Assembly: GCF_025290835.2 (NCBI RefSeq)
Contig: NZ_JAOCQD020000002.1
Location: forward strand, 2,108,001-2,172,000
DNA from: Aquabacterium sp. OR-4
Lineage (GTDB): Bacteria; Pseudomonadota; Gammaproteobacteria; Burkholderiales; Burkholderiaceae_C
DNA: 64,000 bases
Reading direction: 5' to 3'
Below, piece after piece: positions 57,401-64,000 of the stretch (positions are counted from its first letter, which is position 1; every line of letters begins with the position of its first letter). The position numbers were made by a program, and so were the translations under genes. Under the pieces are notes generated by a model. That model worked only from the letters and a program-made list of their open reading frames with translations, was not told where the DNA came from and ran no database searches.

Positions 57401-58801
57401 CCAGGGCTCCACCGGCGGCGGGAAAAAGTCCACCGGCCAGGGCGGCGGTGCGTCGTCGGGCCGCTGCGGCTGCGGCCAGCCCAGGCGCCGGCAGGCCTGG
57501 TCCAGCAGCTCGGCCAGCCAGTGCTCGCCCTGGCGGCGCAGCGCATCGGCCACGGCCTGCACCCGCGGTGCCGTCCAGTCCTGCGGCGCATGGCCCAGCC
57601 AGGCCGCCAGCACCAGGCGCATGGCCTCGTCGTCGGCCACCACGCGGCCCGACCAGCGGGCCTGCGGCGCGTCAAAGGCCAGGGCCACCGGGCGCTCGTC
57701 GCCCAGGCGCACCGCCGCGGCATGGGCGATGCGGCCCCAGCCGTCGGTGGGTGCCGGGCTGCGGCTGCCGGCCTCGGCCAGCGCAAACTTGCGCGCCGCG
57801 GTCCACGACTCGACATCGCCCTGGGCCAGCAGGCCCAGCGCATGCCAGCGGGTCACGCGCTCGGGCACCAGGCGGTTGCGCTTGCCCACCAGCTTGGCGG
57901 CGGCCTTGAGGCTGTCGGCCACCGTGGCCGTGCCCTCGGCCCAGTGGCCGGCCTGCAGCTGCAGCAGGCCGTTGAAGATGCCGCACACCGGGCTGCTGGC
58001 GTTGAGCTGCGCCAGCGCGGCGCGGCAGGCGGCGGGCTGCAGCGCCAGCAGGCGCTGCTCGACCAGCTCGAGCCACAGCCCGGCCGGCACCTGATCGGCC
58101 GCGGCGCCCAGGTTGGCCAGGCGGGTGTCGAGCCAGTCGCGCAGCGCCGGAAAGGCGCGCATCGCGCCGGGCAGCTGCTGCAGCAGGCGCTCGACCAGGC
58201 CCCACAGCAGCGCCGGCGACAGCGCGGCCAGAAACTCGGCGTCAAAGGGCTCGGCCAGCGCCAGCAGCAAGGCCTCGGGCGTGATGGCGCGGTTGAGCGG
58301 GCCGTGCAGCAGGCGGTTGAATTCGTCCACCGCCGGCCGGGTAAGCAGCGCCAGGCGGGTGATGGCCTCGCCATCGTCGGGCGTGCGCAGGCTCACCCAG
58401 TGCGGCTCGACCGCCATGTTGCCGATGCCGCCGCCGGTGGCCCAGGCCCAGGCGCGCCAGAAGGTCGGCGCCTGCGGGTGGCGCCACAGCGCCGGCCAGC
58501 GCTGATCGCGCGCCACCGGGTCGGCACGCCAGCCGATGCCCTCCACCGCATGCGCCTCGCCGCGCGCCACCAGCTGCTGGCAGGCCTGGGTGATCTCGTC
58601 GTTGGACAGCGCATGCGTGCCGTCGGCCGAGCGCCATTCCAGCGCCCGCAGAAACTGCATCAGCCAGGTCTTGCCGCGCGGTGCGCCGGCCAGGCACAGC
58701 GCGTCGAGCACGGTGTGGCGGTCGCGCTCGGCCATGGCCTGCGCGCTCAGCTGCCCCGAGCCGCCGAACAGGTCGGGCCCGGCTTGCCCCTTGGAAGCCA
58801 T
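54470..58801 (-). CDS. Very large SNF2-family DNA-dependent ATPase
   Basis: This 1,443-residue protein has a C-terminal SNF2/helicase core and about 950 residues of N-terminal sequence I cannot assign. The core shows DGFAWLVRRTAAGFGVVLAD, Walker A ADDMGLGKTLQT (near residue 1012), DEAQALKN (near residue 1102), LSGTPVENRLADLWSLMNLL, and the helicase C motif GRAHRMGQQRPVTVYRLV (near residue 1387). Such proteins translocate on double-stranded DNA and strip or remodel proteins. The N-terminal part has helical, Ala/Leu-rich sequence and a Pro-rich linker near residue 460. ATG 58801 is 22 bp after the homocysteine-methyltransferase gene. Confidence 0.88.
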   Translation of the reverse strand: MASKGQAGPDLFGGSGQLSAQAMAERDRHTVLDALCLAGAPRGKTWLMQFLRALEWRSADGTHALSNDEITQACQQLVARGEAHAVEGIGWRADPVARDQRWPALWRHPQAPTFWRAWAWATGGGIGNMAVEPHWVSLRTPDDGEAITRLALLTRPAVDEFNRLLHGPLNRAITPEALLLALAEPFDAEFLAALSPALLWGLVERLLQQLPGAMRAFPALRDWLDTRLANLGAAADQVPAGLWLELVEQRLLALQPAACRAALAQLNASSPVCGIFNGLLQLQAGHWAEGTATVADSLKAAAKLVGKRNRLVPERVTRWHALGLLAQGDVESWTAARKFALAEAGSRSPAPTDGWGRIAHAAAVRLGDERPVALAFDAPQARWSGRVVADDEAMRLVLAAWLGHAPQDWTAPRVQAVADALRRQGEHWLAELLDQACRRLGWPQPQRPDDAPPPWPVDFFPPPVEPWREALAAIAALDTPAAATASGAAAPLHWRLTLDAAGRPHDLQAFERGAPAKGGRGAVKGKPLGLATLKKATRLDARDAAVARCLRQADWNRRLQWLDLAAAVLALVGHPDLALADAPEQPVMLEEGRPTVEMRRERAADGSECYRLQVLELGSAHEAPPALDHQWDGVKHEEEAARRDAVRIVRDGPDRARLLQLSPAHRRVLELSRQPWAAPASAQAELAAALRALAGHFTVHSEATAGRALAAESRLVAQLTPRGGTLQVRLAVRPFHALGADVGPLLPPGDGRLRWVAQQGGETWAATRDLAAESAHLAALAEGLPFLDDPQAQPGLCGWHIADPQQALQAIETLGRHVAVVALEWPQGQPLRVIAPAEAQLQAVVKTGGRDWLGLDATLKVDDRTVLSLRQLLTLVNESRGSRYLPLAENAWLALTDRLRQQLADLAALAEAAPAPGSAKGRKAAAQDDGVQLPAAAAGWLADALATADGRAPAGDSAWQQRVTALAHAAALEPQVPPALQASLRPYQADGFAWLVRRTAAGFGVVLADDMGLGKTLQTLALLLYRQAEGPALVVAPTSVVANWAAEAARFAPGLRVRDHATEREAALADLAPGDVVLTSYGLLLRDIDAFTPTDWGSLVLDEAQALKNAATQRAKAVAELKAGARLALSGTPVENRLADLWSLMNLLNPGLLGNAQRFNERFANLIERQRDAAAQARLRRLVAPFILRRTKAQVLDDLPPRTEIVHRIEAGDAERALTEALRRDAVERVSQAAKSGGHAAVQVLAELTRLRRAACDPRLVLPELADEGLQQGGAKLQAIESLVLELVEGRHQALLFSQFTDFLDRIGERLQACGVPFQRLDGSTPAPQRAQRVAAFQRGEGAVFLISLKAGGFGLNLTAADYVIIADPWWNPAAEDQASGRAHRMGQQRPVTVYRLVLAGSVEERIVALHHDKRALADGLLEGQDAAGAVIDAEAMLALLRG

Positions 58802-58823
58802 GGCGGCCGCGGGCGCGCAGCGC

Positions 58824-59879
58824 TCAGGCGGCCAGCAGGCCGCTGAACAGCGGATCGGCCTTGCTGCGCGGCCGGTAGCCCGACAGCTTGTGCGCAATGG
58901 CGGCAATGTGCTCGGGCGTGGTGCCGCAGCAGCCGCCAACGATGTTGACGAAGCCGGCCTGGGCAAACTCGCCCAGCATGCCGGCGGTGACATCGGGCGT
59001 CTCGTCGAAGCCGGTGTCGCTCATCGGGTTGGGCAGGCCGGCGTTCGGGTAGCAGCTGATGAAGGTGTCGCCGGCCACCTTGCTGAGCTCTTCGATGTAG
59101 GGGCGCATCACCGCCGCGCCAAGCGCGCAGTTCAGGCCCACGGCCAGCGGCCGGGCGTGACGCACGCTGTGCCAGAAGGCGGGCACGGTCTGGCCGCTGA
59201 GGATGCGGCCCGAGGCATCGGTGACGGTGCCGCTGATGATCACCGGCAGGCGGTGGCCGGTTTCGTCCATCAGCTCATCCAGCGCGAACAGCGCCGCCTT
59301 GGCGTTGAGCGTGTCGAAGATGGTTTCCACCAGAAACAGGTCGCAGCCGCCTTCCAGCAGACCCTCGGCCTGCTCGCGGTAAGCGGCGCGCAGGGTGTCG
59401 AAATCGACGTTGCGCGCGCCGGGGTCGTTGACATCGGGGCTGATGCTGGCGGTGCGCGGCGTGGGGCCCAGCGCGCCGGCCACGTAGCGCGGATGCTCGG
59501 GCGTGCTGAACTTGTCGCAGGCCTCGCGCGCCAGGCGGGCGGCGGCCACGTTCATCTCGCGGGCGATGTGGCCGAGGTCGTAATCCTCCTGCGCGATGCT
59601 GGTGGCGCCGAAGGTGTTGGTCTCGATCAGGTCGGCGCCGGCGGCCAGGTACTGCTCGTGGATCTGCGCGATCACGTCGGGGCGGGTCAGCACCAGCAGG
59701 TCGTTGTTGCCCTTCAGGTCCTTGCCGTGGGTGGCAAAGCGCTCGGCGCGGAAATCAGCCTCGCCCAGCTTGTGGCGCTGGATCATGGTGCCCATGGCGC
59801 CGTCGATGATGACGATGCGCTGCTTCAGCGTTTCAGGCAGCGCGGCGGCGCGCGTATAGGGGCGGTGGACGAAGCTCAT
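58824..59879 (-). CDS. metH: Methionine synthase homocysteine-methyltransferase subunit
   Basis: This 351-residue protein is the first domain of MetH as a separate gene: it transfers the methyl group from methylcobalamin to homocysteine. It shows [34 protein letters not shown], and the three zinc-binding cysteines in VGLNCALGA (near residue 249) and [12 protein letters not shown] (near residue 317). Split MetH is known in Burkholderiales and other groups, but the other half is about 5.3 kb away here. It begins 50 bp after the EAL gene and has no riboswitch of its own. Confidence 0.95.
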   Translation of the reverse strand: MSFVHRPYTRAAALPETLKQRIVIIDGAMGTMIQRHKLGEADFRAERFATHGKDLKGNNDLLVLTRPDVIAQIHEQYLAAGADLIETNTFGATSIAQEDYDLGHIAREMNVAAARLAREACDKFSTPEHPRYVAGALGPTPRTASISPDVNDPGARNVDFDTLRAAYREQAEGLLEGGCDLFLVETIFDTLNAKAALFALDELMDETGHRLPVIISGTVTDASGRILSGQTVPAFWHSVRHARPLAVGLNCALGAAVMRPYIEELSKVAGDTFISCYPNAGLPNPMSDTGFDETPDVTAGMLGEFAQAGFVNIVGGCCGTTPEHIAAIAHKLSGYRPRSKADPLFSGLLAA

Positions 59880-59929
59880 GGCCGCATTGTAGAAAGCCCG
59901 GCCGGCCGCGGCCCGCGCCAAGGCCTTGT

Positions 59930-61480
59930 TCAGTTGGCCGAGGGCTCGGTGTCGTGGAACAGCGAGTCGCGGAACTGCGCCCGGTCGGCCGGCTGGCCGG
60001 CCGCGGCCTGGCCCGGCCGCGGCGGGCGGTCGCCGTCGAGCTGGGCCCAGGCGGCCAGCGCGCGCGCCGGCATCGGCCGCGCGAACAGGAAGCCCTGCAG
60101 CTCGTCGCAGCCCAGGCGCACCAGCGCATCGCGCTGGGCCGGCGTCTCCACGCCCTCGGCCACCACCCGCAGCGCCAGCGCATGGGCCATGCGCACCACG
60201 GCGTCGACGATGGCGCGCGCGTCGGCGCTGGTGGCCACGTCCTGCACAAAGGACGCATCGATCTTCAGCTCGGCCGCCGGCAGGCGCCGCAGGTAGGACA
60301 GGCTGGCCTGGCCGACGCCGAAGTCGTCGATCGACACATGCAGGCCCAGCGCGCGCAGGTGCTCGAAGCTGCGCTGGGTGACCTGGGTGTCTTCCATCGC
60401 CACCGATTCGGTGATCTCCACCGTGAAGCGCCCCGGCGACAGGCCGCGGCGGCTGAGCGCCCCCTCGATGCGCTGGGCCAGGTCGTCCTGGCGCATCTGG
60501 TAGGCCGACAGGTTGATGGCCACGCGCATGCGCAGGCCCTGGTCGCGCCAGGCGGCGGCCTGGCGGGTGGCGTCCTCGATCACCCAGTTGCCGATGGCGC
60601 CGATCAGGCCGTGGCGCTCGGCCAGCGGGATGAACACCGTCGGGCTGACCATGCCGCGCTGCGGGTGGTGCCAGCGCAGCAGCGCCTCGGCGGCGGTGAT
60701 CTGCAGCGTCTGCGCATCGACCTTGGGCTGGTAGTACAGCTCCAGCTGGCCCAGCATGACCGCGTCGCGCAGGTCGGCCACCAGGGCCGTCTGCTCGCGC
60801 AGGCTCACCGCCATCTGCGGCTCGAACACCATGTAGTCGTCGCCGCCGATGCGCTTGACCGCGCGCATGGCCTGCGCCGCGTGGCCCACCAGGCGGCTGT
60901 GCGAGCCATGCGCCGGGTAGGCGGCCAGGCCCACCGAGCAGGTCAGCCGCGCCTGCGCGGTGCCGGCCAGCTCGAACGGCCGCGCCAGGGCCTGGCACAG
61001 CCGGCCGGCCAGCGCGCAGCCGCCGTCCAGCGGCCCGGGCACCAGCAGCAGAAACTCGTCGGCGCCCAGGCGCCCCACCGGCACGGCGGCGCCGGCCACC
61101 TCGATCAGCCGGCGCGCGGCCTGGGCCATCACGCCGTCGCCGCTGCGGTAGCCCCAGGCGTCGTTGACCGAGCGAAAACCGTCGAGGTTGACGAACAGCA
61201 GCACCAGCGCGGTGCGGTCGCGGTCGCAGCCCTGGGCGCAGGCCTCGAGTGCACGGTTGAAGCGGGCGCGGCCCAGCAGGCCGGGCACGCCGAGTTCATC
61301 GGCTTCGTCGCGCAGCTGCGCGAGGTTGTCGTGGCTGGCCTGCAGCGCGCGCTGCAGGCGGCGCGCACGCTGCCACTGCCAGACGCCAAACACCACGCCC
61401 GCCGCCAGGCCCAGCGCGGCCACGACCCAAGCGCCGGCCACGGGCAGGTTGCTGAACAGGGGACGGGCCAGGCTTTCCAT
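59930..61480 (-). CDS. EAL phosphodiesterase with degenerate GGDEF domain
   Basis: This 516-residue protein starts with one transmembrane helix ([20 protein letters not shown]) and a coiled coil, followed by a GGDEF-like domain and an EAL domain. The GGDEF signature reads [10 protein letters not shown], so synthase activity is doubtful. The EAL domain has [12 protein letters not shown] (near residue 263), intact, and [15 protein letters not shown], where the usual GTGYSSL is changed. It probably degrades cyclic di-GMP, with the GGDEF-like part as a sensor. ATG 61480 is used. The leader carries 8-bp microsatellites. Confidence 0.9.
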   Translation of the reverse strand: MESLARPLFSNLPVAGAWVVAALGLAAGVVFGVWQWQRARRLQRALQASHDNLAQLRDEADELGVPGLLGRARFNRALEACAQGCDRDRTALVLLFVNLDGFRSVNDAWGYRSGDGVMAQAARRLIEVAGAAVPVGRLGADEFLLLVPGPLDGGCALAGRLCQALARPFELAGTAQARLTCSVGLAAYPAHGSHSRLVGHAAQAMRAVKRIGGDDYMVFEPQMAVSLREQTALVADLRDAVMLGQLELYYQPKVDAQTLQITAAEALLRWHHPQRGMVSPTVFIPLAERHGLIGAIGNWVIEDATRQAAAWRDQGLRMRVAINLSAYQMRQDDLAQRIEGALSRRGLSPGRFTVEITESVAMEDTQVTQRSFEHLRALGLHVSIDDFGVGQASLSYLRRLPAAELKIDASFVQDVATSADARAIVDAVVRMAHALALRVVAEGVETPAQRDALVRLGCDELQGFLFARPMPARALAAWAQLDGDRPPRPGQAAAGQPADRAQFRDSLFHDTEPSAN

Positions 61481-61587
61481 CGATGAGGATATCGACCGGC
61501 CCGGCCGCGCCTGAAGCCGCCGGGTGAAGCCGATGTCACGGCCCACCCGGTCCCGCCGGGCTCGCCCCGGCAACCGAGCGCCCGGGT

Positions 61588-61652
61588 GGGGCGCAGGGGC
61601 GCAGGGGCGCAACAGTGCAGCAGCGCAGCAGTGCAGCAGTGCAGCAGTGCAG
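61588..61652. repeat. Compound 8-bp microsatellite
   Basis: Three copies of GGGGCGCA (61588-61611), one A, and five copies of CAGTGCAG (61613-61652; one copy has CAGCGCAG) lie in the 191-bp gap between the AAA ATPase stop and the EAL gene start. The unit is not a multiple of three. Slippage here would change the leader of the EAL gene rather than its coding sequence. Confidence 0.85.
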
Positions 61653-61671
61653 CGATGTGGGGGGCCCGCAC

Positions 61672-64000
61672 TCAGCCCGGCGTGAACCCGATGCTGCGGC
61701 GCTGGCGCACCTCGGGCTTGAGCCGGTGCTCGGCTTCGAGCTGCTCGAGAAACTCGTCGGCCGCCAGCGTGGTGGCCAGCACCTCGGCCTGGCGGCGCAC
61801 GGCGGCAAAGTCGCCCGGCGTCAGGGCATCCAGCGCGGCCAGACGGCTGCGCCGGGCCTCGGTGAGCGCGGCGGGGTCGCCGCCCAGCGCCTCGGCCACG
61901 AACATGCGCTCGCGCTGCGCGCGCTGCAGCGGCAGAAAGCGGATCTTGAACGCGAAGCGCCGCAGCGCCGCCTCGTCGAGCTGCTCGAACAGGTTGGTGG
62001 TGGCGATGAAGATGCCGGCGTAACGCTCCATGCCGGCCAGCATCTGGTTGACCTCGGTGACCTCGTAGGCGCGCTCGGCGCGCTGGCGGCTGCGCAGAAA
62101 GCTGTCGGCCTCATCGAGCAGCAGCACGGCCTGCTCGGCCTGCGCCTCGGCAAACATGCGCGCCATCGCCTGCTCGGTCTCGCCAACGAACTTGCTCATC
62201 AGGTCGGACGCCAGGCGCACCATCAGCGGCCGGCCCAGGCGCTCGGCCACATGCTCGGCCAGCGCGGTCTTGCCGGTGCCCGGCGCGCCGTGCAGGCACA
62301 GCGTGCCGTGGCCACGCAGGCGCAGCGCCTCGACGATGCGCGACACCTCGTAGCGGCATTCGAGGTTCAGCAGCTCGAGCTCGTAACGCGTGACCACCGG
62401 CCGCGCGCGGCTGGCCGAATCAACGCCCAGCGCGCGGTCGGCATGGCCCAGCTGGCGCTCGATCATGGCCTCCAGGCCCTGACCGGGGCTTTGATCGTGG
62501 CCCGCCAGGCGGGCAAAGCGCACCGCGGTGCGGATCTGCGCCGGCGTCAGCGCCCGGCGCTCGGTGAGCCGGGCCACCAGCGCGTCGCTGACCGGCGCGC
62601 CTTCGAGCGCGCGGCGCACCAGCGCATCGCGCGCGCCGGGCGGCGGGCTTTTCAGCTCGAGGTGGTACTGGAAGCGGCGGCGAAAGGCCGGGTCGATCTG
62701 CTCGATGCGGTTGGTGATCCAGATCACCGGCACCGGGTTGCTCTCGAGCACCTGGTTGACCCAGGCCTTGCCCGACACGCTGGCGTGGCCGCCCTCGCTG
62801 GCGCCACCACCGGCATCGAAGCGCGCCATCCACTGCGCGGCGTCGGCGGCCAGCGGTGGAAACACGTCTTCGACCTCGTCGAACAGCAGGGCCACGCCGG
62901 GCGTTGCGCTGGCGGCGGCCTCGCGCAGGGCGGGCGCGGCACCCTCGGGGCCGCGGCGGTCACCGGCCAGCACCACCTGGCTGACCTGCAGCGAGCGGTA
63001 GCGGTCGCGCCCGCTCAGCGCATGGCCGTCGCGGTCGGCGTACTCCACCTCGTACAGCGCCAGGCCGGCGGCCTGGGCGCACACCTTGGCCAGCTCGGTC
63101 TTGCCGGTGCCCGGCGGGCCGTACATCAGCACATTGACCCCCGCCGCGCCCTGGGCCACGGCATTGGCCAGCAGACGGGTGAGCACCTGCACATCGTCGG
63201 CCACGTAGCTGAAATCGGACGGCGCGAGCGCGCTGCGCGCGGCCGGGCGGGTGAACACCGCCATCAGCTCCTCGGGGCCCTGGTACTCGCGCATCAGCAC
63301 CGGCGGCAGCTGGTCGCTGACCTTCATCAGGTCGGCCAGGTCGGTGATGTTGTGCTCGGAGATCAGGTTCTCGACCATGCCGATGCGCTCGAGCCGGCTG
63401 CCGGCGCGCAAGGCCTCGGCCACCTCGCGCTGGTCGACCCCCGCCACCGCGGCAATCGCCGCATAGGCCTCGTGGGCATTGCTGACCTTGAACTCGACCA
63501 GCAGGCCGCGCAGTTCGCGCTGGTAGCGCGCCAGGGTGCCGTAGAGCAGCACCGCGCGCTCGGCGGCATTGAGCTGCAGCAGCTGCGCCAGCGCGTCGAT
63601 GTTCTTCTGCACCTGGGTGTGCTGCTTCTTGAGGTCGCGCGCCAGCCATTCGCAGCTGGCGGCCAGCACGGCGGCAAAGTCTTTCGGCGCGTCCTTCAGG
63701 TACTCGTCGAGGTAGAAAAACAGCGTGCCTTCTTCGTAGGGCCCGCGCCAGGGGCCGTGGCGGCGGATGAAACCGGCGTCATCCAGCGCCTGGTGGCCGC
63801 GCCACAGCGCATGGCCCTCGCAGCGCCGGCCCAGGTAGGCACGCAGCCGGCCCAGCACGGCCGGCGGCCAGGCCAGGTGGCGGCCCACCAGGGTGAGCAG
63901 GCTGGCACCGTCGCGCCGCAGGTTGAACTGGCCGCCATGGCGCACGGTGAGCGCCAGCACGAAATGCGCGCAAAGGCGGTCGAGCACCGGCGACTCGGCC
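61672..64000 (-). CDS. Tandem AAA+ ATPase (5' end outside window)
   Basis: This open frame continues to the window edge, so the N-terminus is missing; at least 776 residues are present. Two AAA+ modules are visible. The first has MYGPPGTGKTELAKVCAQAA and LLFDEVEDVFPPL with an arginine-finger-type end RIEQIDPAFRRRFQYH. The second has LHGAPGTGKTALAEHVAERL, VLLLDEADSFLR and ATTNLFEQLDEAALRRFAFK. An N-terminal helical part (CEWLARDLKKQHTQVQKNID, QREVAEALRAGSRLERIGMV) precedes them. It resembles the CDC48/spastin-like ATPases encoded as single genes in many proteobacteria; the function is unknown. Confidence 0.88.
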   Translation of the reverse strand, partial: AESPVLDRLCAHFVLALTVRHGGQFNLRRDGASLLTLVGRHLAWPPAVLGRLRAYLGRRCEGHALWRGHQALDDAGFIRRHGPWRGPYEEGTLFFYLDEYLKDAPKDFAAVLAASCEWLARDLKKQHTQVQKNIDALAQLLQLNAAERAVLLYGTLARYQRELRGLLVEFKVSNAHEAYAAIAAVAGVDQREVAEALRAGSRLERIGMVENLISEHNITDLADLMKVSDQLPPVLMREYQGPEELMAVFTRPAARSALAPSDFSYVADDVQVLTRLLANAVAQGAAGVNVLMYGPPGTGKTELAKVCAQAAGLALYEVEYADRDGHALSGRDRYRSLQVSQVVLAGDRRGPEGAAPALREAAASATPGVALLFDEVEDVFPPLAADAAQWMARFDAGGGASEGGHASVSGKAWVNQVLESNPVPVIWITNRIEQIDPAFRRRFQYHLELKSPPPGARDALVRRALEGAPVSDALVARLTERRALTPAQIRTAVRFARLAGHDQSPGQGLEAMIERQLGHADRALGVDSASRARPVVTRYELELLNLECRYEVSRIVEALRLRGHGTLCLHGAPGTGKTALAEHVAERLGRPLMVRLASDLMSKFVGETEQAMARMFAEAQAEQAVLLLDEADSFLRSRQRAERAYEVTEVNQMLAGMERYAGIFIATTNLFEQLDEAALRRFAFKIRFLPLQRAQRERMFVAEALGGDPAALTEARRSRLAALDALTPGDFAAVRRQAEVLATTLAADEFLEQLEAEHRLKPEVRQRRSIGFTPG

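Noticed and set aside
54566..58846. A 1,426-codon open frame on the plus strand
   Set aside because: It is exactly antisense to the SNF2 gene, has low-complexity Gly/Gln/Arg/His-rich translation and no domain. Long antisense frames are expected at this GC content.

Overview
The window looks like chromosome from a very GC-rich betaproteobacterium, most likely of the order Burkholderiales (Rubrivivax/Leptothrix/Ideonella-like). The basis is the uniformly high GC, the complete atpIBEFHAGDC operon close to hemE and priA, a class II cytochrome c', a PEP-CTERM protein, a methionine synthase split into two genes, and intergenic repeats of a type I associate with this group. This is inference from content; no search was run. 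Coding is dense: only one gene-free stretch exceeds 300 bp. I saw no tRNA, rRNA, CRISPR array, insertion sequence or prophage.

Layout. 0.2-4.8 kb: a Tat-exported PhoD-type phosphatase, a PEP-CTERM protein, a LysE exporter divergent from a WYL regulator, and a truncated Mac-domain fragment. 4.8-8.4 kb: priA and hemE, separated by a low-GC region with three DnaA-box-like sites. 8.5-11.5 kb: lemA, two TPM-domain genes and a class I PPK2. 11.6-19.0 kb: the F1Fo ATP synthase operon on the minus strand, with a candidate promoter, an internal perfect hairpin, repeats and a terminator-like palindrome. 19.2-22.2 kb: SMP-30-like lactonase, GNAT acetyltransferase, and a cytochrome b561-like gene divergent from cytochrome c'. 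22.3-29.6 kb: a compact minus-strand operon (EamA exporter, aminotransferase, threonine-dehydratase-like enzyme, PhzF-like, glyoxalase-like, AlaX) facing a divergent MocR regulator across a repeat-rich operator region; this looks like an uncharacterised amino-acid pathway. 29.7-32.7 kb: a hypothetical gene, an 88-bp tandem repeat and the ABC-F protein Uup.

32.8-39.2 kb is a beta-glucoside uptake and degradation locus: LacI regulator, palindromic operator, TonB-dependent receptor, MFS permease and GH1 glucosidase. It is followed by a GGDEF-EAL protein. 41.8-46.0 kb (minus) joins a BenE-type aromatic-acid symporter to gshB and the glutathione-dependent formaldehyde genes frmA and fghA. 46.2-49.0 kb is a nitrogen operon (TorF-like porin, glnK, amtB) behind a sigma-54 promoter and a candidate NtrC site; comM diverges from it.

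50.8-59.9 kb contains both halves of methionine synthase. The C-terminal gene lies behind an S-adenosylhomocysteine riboswitch with an overlapping terminator, while the homocysteine-methyltransferase gene lies about 5 kb away. A 1,443-residue SNF2-type ATPase and an Uma2 protein sit between them. The window ends with an EAL phosphodiesterase that has a degenerate GGDEF site, 8-bp microsatellites, and a tandem AAA+ ATPase that runs off the edge.
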